Assembly: GCF_043575855.1 (NCBI RefSeq)
Contig: NZ_CP144375.1
Coordinates: 62,001 to 126,000 of the forward strand
From: Kutzneria buriramensis
Lineage (GTDB): Bacteria; Actinomycetota; Actinomycetes; Mycobacteriales; Pseudonocardiaceae
Reading direction: 5' to 3'
Length of the DNA: 64,000 bases
In this document: in pieces, positions 59,839-64,000 of the stretch
How positions within the stretch are numbered: the first letter of the stretch is position 1
Layout: each line of letters begins with the position of its first letter
Translations under genes and position numbers: made by a program
Notes under the pieces: model-generated
Told to the model about the DNA's origin: nothing
Database searches by the model: none
What the model saw: the letters and a program-made list of their open reading frames with translations, nothing else

Positions 59839-60668
59839 TTGCCCGCCCGCACCATGTTCGGCCGAGCCCGCTTCACGAGCAGGTCGCGCAGCTGCGGTGT
59901 GTGCCGGCGGCTCACGGTCAGCATGGCGCCGCCGATCTTCACCGACAGCTGCCCGCCGTCCAGCCGCAGCTCCTCCACGTACGCCAGCGCGATCAGGTGG
60001 CTGCGGTGGATGCGCACGAAGCCGGCCTCCCGCCAGCGCTCCTCCAGTCCGGTCAGCGGCGTGCGCACCAGGTAGCTGCCGTTGGCGGTGTGCAGGCGTG
60101 CGTAGTCGCCCTGGGCCTCGGCGTACCGGACGTCGGCGAGCCGCAGGAACCGGGTCACGCCACCCAGCTCGACCGGGATGACGTCGTCGGGGGTCACCGC
60201 GGGCGGCTCGACGGCCTGCTGCGCCGGCACGTGCACGGAGCTGGCGATCACCTTGTGCGCGACCCGGTGCACGGCCTCGGCCAGCCGCTGCGGCCGGATC
60301 GGCTTCAGCACGTAGTCCAGCGCCTTGAGCTCGAACGCCTCGACCGCGGACTGCTCGTCGGCGGTGACGAACACCAGCCCGGGCGGGCTGGCGAACCGGG
60401 TCAGGACCCGGGCCAGCTCCATACCGTTCAGGCCGGGCATCTTGATGTCCAGGAACACCGCGTCGACCGGGCGGTCCTCATCGGCCGCGCGGTGCAGCAG
60501 GCGCAGCGCCTCGGTCGAGTCCTGCGCTCCCTCGGCGACGCCCACGCGCGGGTCCGCGCCGAGCAGGTAGACGATCTCCTCGAGCACGGGCATCTCGTCG
60601 TCGACCGCCAGCACGCGCAGCGGACGCGCCGACGGCACAGCGCAGTCGGGGCACGACGCCGGACTCAT
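59835..60668 (-). CDS. LytTR-family response regulator (AlgR/LytT type)
   Basis: 277 aa, ATG at 60668 preferred to a TTG nine bases upstream because AAGGTTGG is well spaced before it. REC domain with acidic pocket Asp23-Asp24 and phospho-acceptor Asp74 (FLDIKMPG), TADEQ and LKPI switch residues. The C-terminal LytTR DNA-binding domain (about 165-275) contains YAEAQGDYARLHT and GFVRIHRSHLIAL. A CPDC motif precedes the REC domain. First gene of the operon with the symporter and the cognate LytS kinase; it probably activates its own operon in response to an extracellular carboxylate. Confidence 0.93.
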   Translation of the reverse strand: MSPASCPDCAVPSARPLRVLAVDDEMPVLEEIVYLLGADPRVGVAEGAQDSTEALRLLHRAADEDRPVDAVFLDIKMPGLNGMELARVLTRFASPPGLVFVTADEQSAVEAFELKALDYVLKPIRPQRLAEAVHRVAHKVIASSVHVPAQQAVEPPAVTPDDVIPVELGGVTRFLRLADVRYAEAQGDYARLHTANGSYLVRTPLTGLEERWREAGFVRIHRSHLIALAYVEELRLDGGQLSVKIGGAMLTVSRRHTPQLRDLLVKRARPNMVRAGK

Positions 60669-60757
60669 GTCTGCCAACCTTAGTCACCACGCAACCCTGA
60701 GCGGCGGCCAGATGAGGATCATCATTCTTCCCCGGTCGAAGACCTTCGCCAGCTACC

Positions 60758-61024
60758 TCACCCGTTCGGACGTATCGTACGGCCCGCGGCCGCCCGGACG
60801 TCGCCGAGGGCGATCTCGAGCTCCAAGAGTGCCTCTTCGGACCGCCGGCGGGCGACCTCCAGGGAAGCGGCCGCGCCCGGGCCGGCCAGCCGCCGGGTGG
60901 GTGCACGGAGCGTGGTCAGCAGGTCGGTGAGCACGCAGGCCAGCCGGGCGGCGTCCGCGATCGCCGCCATCAGGTCCTGCGGGCCGGCCGGCCGGGCGTC
61001 CGGCAGCACCCCGTCTTCGCCCAT
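60758..61024 (-). CDS. Small helical protein, unknown
   Basis: 88 aa from the ATG at 61024 (MGEDGVLPDARPAGPQDLM) with GGAAGGGA seven bases upstream. The rest is an Ala/Leu/Arg-rich pair of predicted helices (MAAIADAARLACVLTDLLTTL and SLEVARRRSEEALLELEIAL). No family recognised. Divergent from the acyl-AMP ligase gene, so both may share a promoter region. It could be a false gene; the ribosome site and helix periodicity are the only support. Confidence 0.45.
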   Translation of the reverse strand: MGEDGVLPDARPAGPQDLMAAIADAARLACVLTDLLTTLRAPTRRLAGPGAAASLEVARRRSEEALLELEIALGDVRAAAGRTIRPNG

Positions 61025-61213
61025 CCGCTGTCCCTTCCCCCAGATGTTCCACAGTGGACGACCGTCGAGCACACCAACAGTAGATATGTAGCTTTCGGCG
61101 ACACGACCGGTCAGGGTCCTTGCGCGCCGGACGACACCTGCCGCACGGTGTGCGTGTGCGGGGGCGCGACCAGCGGGCGAGCGGTCGCGGATGGACAAGG
61201 ACGGTGACTGGTT
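61025..61213. other. Divergent promoter region of the acyl-AMP ligase and small gene
   Basis: 189 bases between divergent starts. It includes a perfect copy of TCCACAGTGGA (61048-61058) and an AT-richer stretch (GTAGATATGTAGCTTTCGG). No clear promoter consensus was identified. Confidence 0.4.
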
Positions 61214-62926
61214 TTGCGGAATTCGGCACTGGCGCCGTTGCGCGCGCTCGCCCAGGACAGTCCGCGGCGTGTCCTGTTCACGTTCGTGGACGACGATGGC
61301 GGCGATCGCCTCACGCTCACCGCCGGGCAGCTCGCGGCCGGCGGCGAGGCGGTCGCGGATTCGCTGCGGCGCTGGGGTTTCGAGCCCGGCGACCGCGCGG
61401 TGCTGGTGTACCCGCCCGGCCCGGAGTTCGTGTACGCGCTGGTCGGCTGCCTGATCGCCGGCGTGATCCCGGTGCCGGTGTACCCGCCGGACCCATTCCG
61501 CCTGCGGCAGACCCTGCCCGCCTTCGCCGCCGTGCTCGACGACTGCCGGCCCCGGGCGGTGCTCACCACGAAGTCCTACGACCGGGCCCGCAGCGTCGGC
61601 GCGGTGGCCGGCGTGTTCGACCGGACGAAACCGAGCTGGCCGCGGATCACCTGGCGGCACACCGACAACTGCCGCCCGGCGACTGCTCCGGTCGAGTGGC
61701 ACTCGCCGTCCGATCCGGACGAGCCGGCGCTGCTCCAGTACACGTCCGGCTCAACCGGATCGCCACGCGGAGTGGTCATCACGCACGGCAACCTGATCGC
61801 CGAGATCACCGCGAACGCCGTCGACCTGGGCCTGGGCGAGCGGGCGCGGGGCGTGTTCTGGCTGCCGCAGTACCACGACTTCGGGCTGATCAGCGTCACC
61901 GTCTCCACGCTCGCCGGCAACGCGCACAGCTATCTGCTGTCGCCGATGGCGTTCCTGCGTCGCCCGGCCGTGTGGTTCGACGTGCTGTCCCGGGTGCGCG
62001 CGACGCACACCGCGGCGCCGAACTTCGCCTTCGACCTGGCTGTCCGCAAAACCACCGTCGAACAACGCGCCCGCTGGGACCTGTCCGAGGTGCGGGTGTT
62101 CATGTCCGCGGCGGAGCCGATCCGGCCGGCCACCGTCGAGGCGTTCCTGGACGCCTTCGAGCCGGCCGGCCTGCACCGGGACGCGTTCTACGCGGCGTAC
62201 GGCCTGGCCGAGCACACGGTGAGCGTCACCATGGGCGGCCGCGGCACGCTCAGCCTGGACCGGACGAGCCTGGAGGCGGGCCGGGCGGTGCCGGCCATGT
62301 CGGAGCGACCGGCGACCACGGTCGTCGGCTGCGGCCGGCTCACCAAGTTCGACGCCCGGCTGCGCATCGTGGACCCGGACACGCACGAGGTCCTGCCGCC
62401 GTGCCGGGTCGGCGAGGTGTGGGTCAGTTCGGCGACCAAGGCCCTCGGCTACTACGGGCAGGCCGACCAGACCCGGCGCACGTTCCACGCCCAGGTCGCC
62501 GGCGGCGAGGACCCGACCCGCTATCTGCGCACGGGCGACCTCGGCTTCCTGCACGGCGACGAGCTGTTCGTCACGGGCCGGCTGAAGGACCTGATCATCG
62601 TGCGCGGGCGCAACCTGCACCCGGAGGACATCGAGGCGAGCGTGCGCGACTGCCACCCGGCCATCCGGCCGGGCGGAGTCGCCGTCTTCTCGGTGCCGGC
62701 CGACGAGGGCGAGCGCGTCGTCGTCCTGGTGGAGACCCGAGACCGCCGCACGGACGCGCAGCCGATCGTCGAGGCCGTGACGGCACGGGTGCACCGCGAC
62801 CACCAGCTGACCTGCGCACGGGTCGTCGTCGGGCCGCAGGGCCTGGTCCGCAAGACGACCAGCGGCAAGATCCGCCGCAGCGCCTGCCGGGCCGCGTTCC
62901 TGGAGCGTGAGGGCGTGCCTGCGTGA
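61214..62926 (+). CDS. Fatty-acyl-AMP ligase (FAAL)
   Basis: 570 aa ANL-superfamily enzyme. The TTG at 61214 is the only reasonable start (a stop lies 9 bases upstream in frame; AAGGACGG precedes). Motifs: YTSGSTGSPRGVVITHGNL (P-loop), FWLPQYHDFGLI (FAAL signature WLPxYHDxGLI), YAAYGLAEHTV, YLRTGDLGFLHGDELFVTGRLKDLIIVRGRN and the C-terminal KTTSGKIRR lysine. FAALs make acyl-adenylates and pass them to carrier proteins of lipopeptide or polyketide pathways. The stop overlaps the start of an FAD oxidoreductase (GTGA). No carrier or condensation gene is visible before the window ends, so this is probably the edge of another pathway rather than part of the decapeptide operon. Confidence 0.92.
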   Translation: MRNSALAPLRALAQDSPRRVLFTFVDDDGGDRLTLTAGQLAAGGEAVADSLRRWGFEPGDRAVLVYPPGPEFVYALVGCLIAGVIPVPVYPPDPFRLRQTLPAFAAVLDDCRPRAVLTTKSYDRARSVGAVAGVFDRTKPSWPRITWRHTDNCRPATAPVEWHSPSDPDEPALLQYTSGSTGSPRGVVITHGNLIAEITANAVDLGLGERARGVFWLPQYHDFGLISVTVSTLAGNAHSYLLSPMAFLRRPAVWFDVLSRVRATHTAAPNFAFDLAVRKTTVEQRARWDLSEVRVFMSAAEPIRPATVEAFLDAFEPAGLHRDAFYAAYGLAEHTVSVTMGGRGTLSLDRTSLEAGRAVPAMSERPATTVVGCGRLTKFDARLRIVDPDTHEVLPPCRVGEVWVSSATKALGYYGQADQTRRTFHAQVAGGEDPTRYLRTGDLGFLHGDELFVTGRLKDLIIVRGRNLHPEDIEASVRDCHPAIRPGGVAVFSVPADEGERVVVLVETRDRRTDAQPIVEAVTARVHRDHQLTCARVVVGPQGLVRKTTSGKIRRSACRAAFLEREGVPA

Positions 62927-64000
62927 GGCGGGTCTGTGTCGTCGGGGCCGGCGTCAGCGGTCTGACCGTCGCGCGGGAGCTCGAACGTGCCGGGCACTCG
63001 GTCACGGTGTTGGAATCCGCGCCCGAAGTCGGCGGCAAGTGCGCCTCGGTGACTCTCGACGGCCACGTGTTCGACGTCGGCGGCCACGTCTGCACCCCAA
63101 TGTACAAACAGCTGTCGGCGTTGATCGCCGAGCTGGGCCTGAACACCGAGGACGTCGTTGCGCACACGCCGCAACCGCCTCTGCCCTGGGCGGCACGCCG
63201 CCGCTACGAAGCCCTCCGCAGCGAGCACTTCCCCGACATCGCGAAGGCCGGACTGGCGCATTCGGCCCGGGCGCTCGCCATGCCCGTACGGGAGTGGCTC
63301 AGTGAGCTGCCGGAGTTCGCCGCGTCGTTCGGACTCGGCTACACCTCGGCGGGCTACGGTCGTCTCGACGGCGACCTGCCGGCGCTGTACCTCGTCAAGT
63401 ACGCCGAGATGACCGGCCTCCTGTCCGACGCACCGGGCCGGGCGTTCACCATCGCCGGCGGCTTTGGCCAGGTCTGGGACCTGGTCGCCGCCAAGCTGGC
63501 GGATGTCCGTTGCGGCGTCAGGATTTCCACGATCCGCCGGCACGGAACCCGAGTGCTCGTCACCGTCGACGGCGAGACCCTCCGGTTCGACGACCTCGTG
63601 CTCACGGTGCCGCTGGACCAGCTGCTGCCGGTGCTGGACGCCCGCGAGGACGAACTGCACATCGCTGCCGGGATCCGCTACCACGACTACCGCACGACGT
63701 TCTGCACCGCGCCCGATCAGCCACGGCTGGCCTTCTCGCTACACGGCACCACCTCCTTCCACCATCGCTATGCCGACAGTGACGTCTACGCCTGCTACTC
63801 CTACGGGCCGTCACCGACGACGGACGCCCTGCACCAGCGGCACTGGAAGTTCATGCCGCACTTCGGCAGCGCCGACCTGGCCGACGGCATCTACGACCGG
63901 ATCGAGCAGCTCCAGGGCCGCCATCGCACCTTCCACGTGGGCAGCCTGCCGGCGTTCGAGCTGATCGAGTGCAACCTCGACTATGCGCGAACCTTTGTCG
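62923..64000 (+). CDS. FAD-dependent oxidoreductase, amine-oxidase/desaturase-like (3' end outside window)
   Basis: Open from GTG 62923 (inside the FAAL stop) to the right edge, about 359 codons. It starts with the dinucleotide-binding motif RRVCVVGAGVSGLTVAREL and ESAPEVGGKCAS (the GxGxxG and GGK/R patterns of NAD(P)-binding, FAD amine-oxidase-superfamily proteins), followed by DVGGHVCTPMYK. A later FTIAGGFGQVWDLVAAKL resembles the conserved Gly-rich middle segment of this group. Probably flavin-dependent oxidation of the acyl or aminoacyl product of the neighbouring FAAL pathway. The family is clear; the substrate is unknown. Confidence 0.85.
   Translation, partial: MRRVCVVGAGVSGLTVARELERAGHSVTVLESAPEVGGKCASVTLDGHVFDVGGHVCTPMYKQLSALIAELGLNTEDVVAHTPQPPLPWAARRRYEALRSEHFPDIAKAGLAHSARALAMPVREWLSELPEFAASFGLGYTSAGYGRLDGDLPALYLVKYAEMTGLLSDAPGRAFTIAGGFGQVWDLVAAKLADVRCGVRISTIRRHGTRVLVTVDGETLRFDDLVLTVPLDQLLPVLDAREDELHIAAGIRYHDYRTTFCTAPDQPRLAFSLHGTTSFHHRYADSDVYACYSYGPSPTTDALHQRHWKFMPHFGSADLADGIYDRIEQLQGRHRTFHVGSLPAFELIECNLDYARTFV

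Noticed and set aside
60753..61229. Longer minus-strand frames over the small gene at 60758-61024
   Set aside because: They run through the divergent promoter region or antisense to the FAAL gene and give low-complexity Arg/Gly/Ala translations; only the 88-residue version has a ribosome site.
61214..62926. FAAL as the lipid-loading enzyme of the decapeptide NRPS
   Set aside because: NRPS-A begins with an A domain and has no starter C domain or extra carrier; the FAAL is 6 kb away on the other strand with unrelated genes between. A lipopeptide is therefore not supported.

Overview
The window is high-GC DNA from an actinomycete. F420-dependent oxidoreductases, a mycothiol-type DinB protein, a PadR regulator, frequent GTG/TTG starts and GTGA/ATGA stop-start overlaps support this. 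The general look (Pseudonocardiales-like) is an inference. No rRNA, tRNA, CRISPR array or insertion sequence was seen.

Layout. 1-15.2 kb is an accessory or housekeeping stretch: the end of a serine hydrolase gene; a secreted GH27 alpha-galactosidase and a secreted beta-helix/FN3 protein flanking an LLM-type F420 oxidoreductase; a membrane protein; a methyltransferase; small enzymes; a PadR-controlled pair of duplicated membrane proteins; a TetR/hydrolase pair; and a GNAT acetyltransferase. 15.2-54.9 kb is one minus-strand operon for a nonribosomal peptide. 54.9-56.2 kb is a non-coding, locally AT-richer control region with several inverted repeats. 56.2-60.7 kb holds a small protein and a four-gene LytS/LytT-symporter operon. 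60.7-64 kb holds a small protein and, divergently, a fatty-acyl-AMP ligase coupled to an FAD oxidoreductase that runs off the window.

The centrepiece is the peptide operon. In transcription order it encodes a 5-module NRPS (5762 aa), an MbtH-like protein, a stand-alone penicillin-binding-protein-like serine hydrolase, a second 5-module NRPS (6108 aa), an MFS exporter and a cytochrome P450. Condensation-domain types (LCL after modules without E, DCL after modules with E) agree at every junction with the order NRPS-A then NRPS-B. The first module has no C domain, so synthesis starts from an amino acid. The last module ends in an intact epimerisation domain and no thioesterase follows. With the serine hydrolase encoded between the two synthetases, this matches the logic of trans-acting PBP-type thioesterases (SurE of surugamide and relatives), which cyclise peptides that end in a D-residue. 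The predicted product is a cyclic decapeptide: X1, D-X2, D-Ile/Val, D-Val, X5, D-basic, Thr, D-basic/polar, Val, D-X10, where X1, X5 and X10 share one A-domain code type. Several domains (E of modules 4 and 8, A of module 8) have internal deletions that could change the stereochemistry or yield.

Module and domain limits inside the giant genes were placed by eye from core motifs and are good to about 50 bases.
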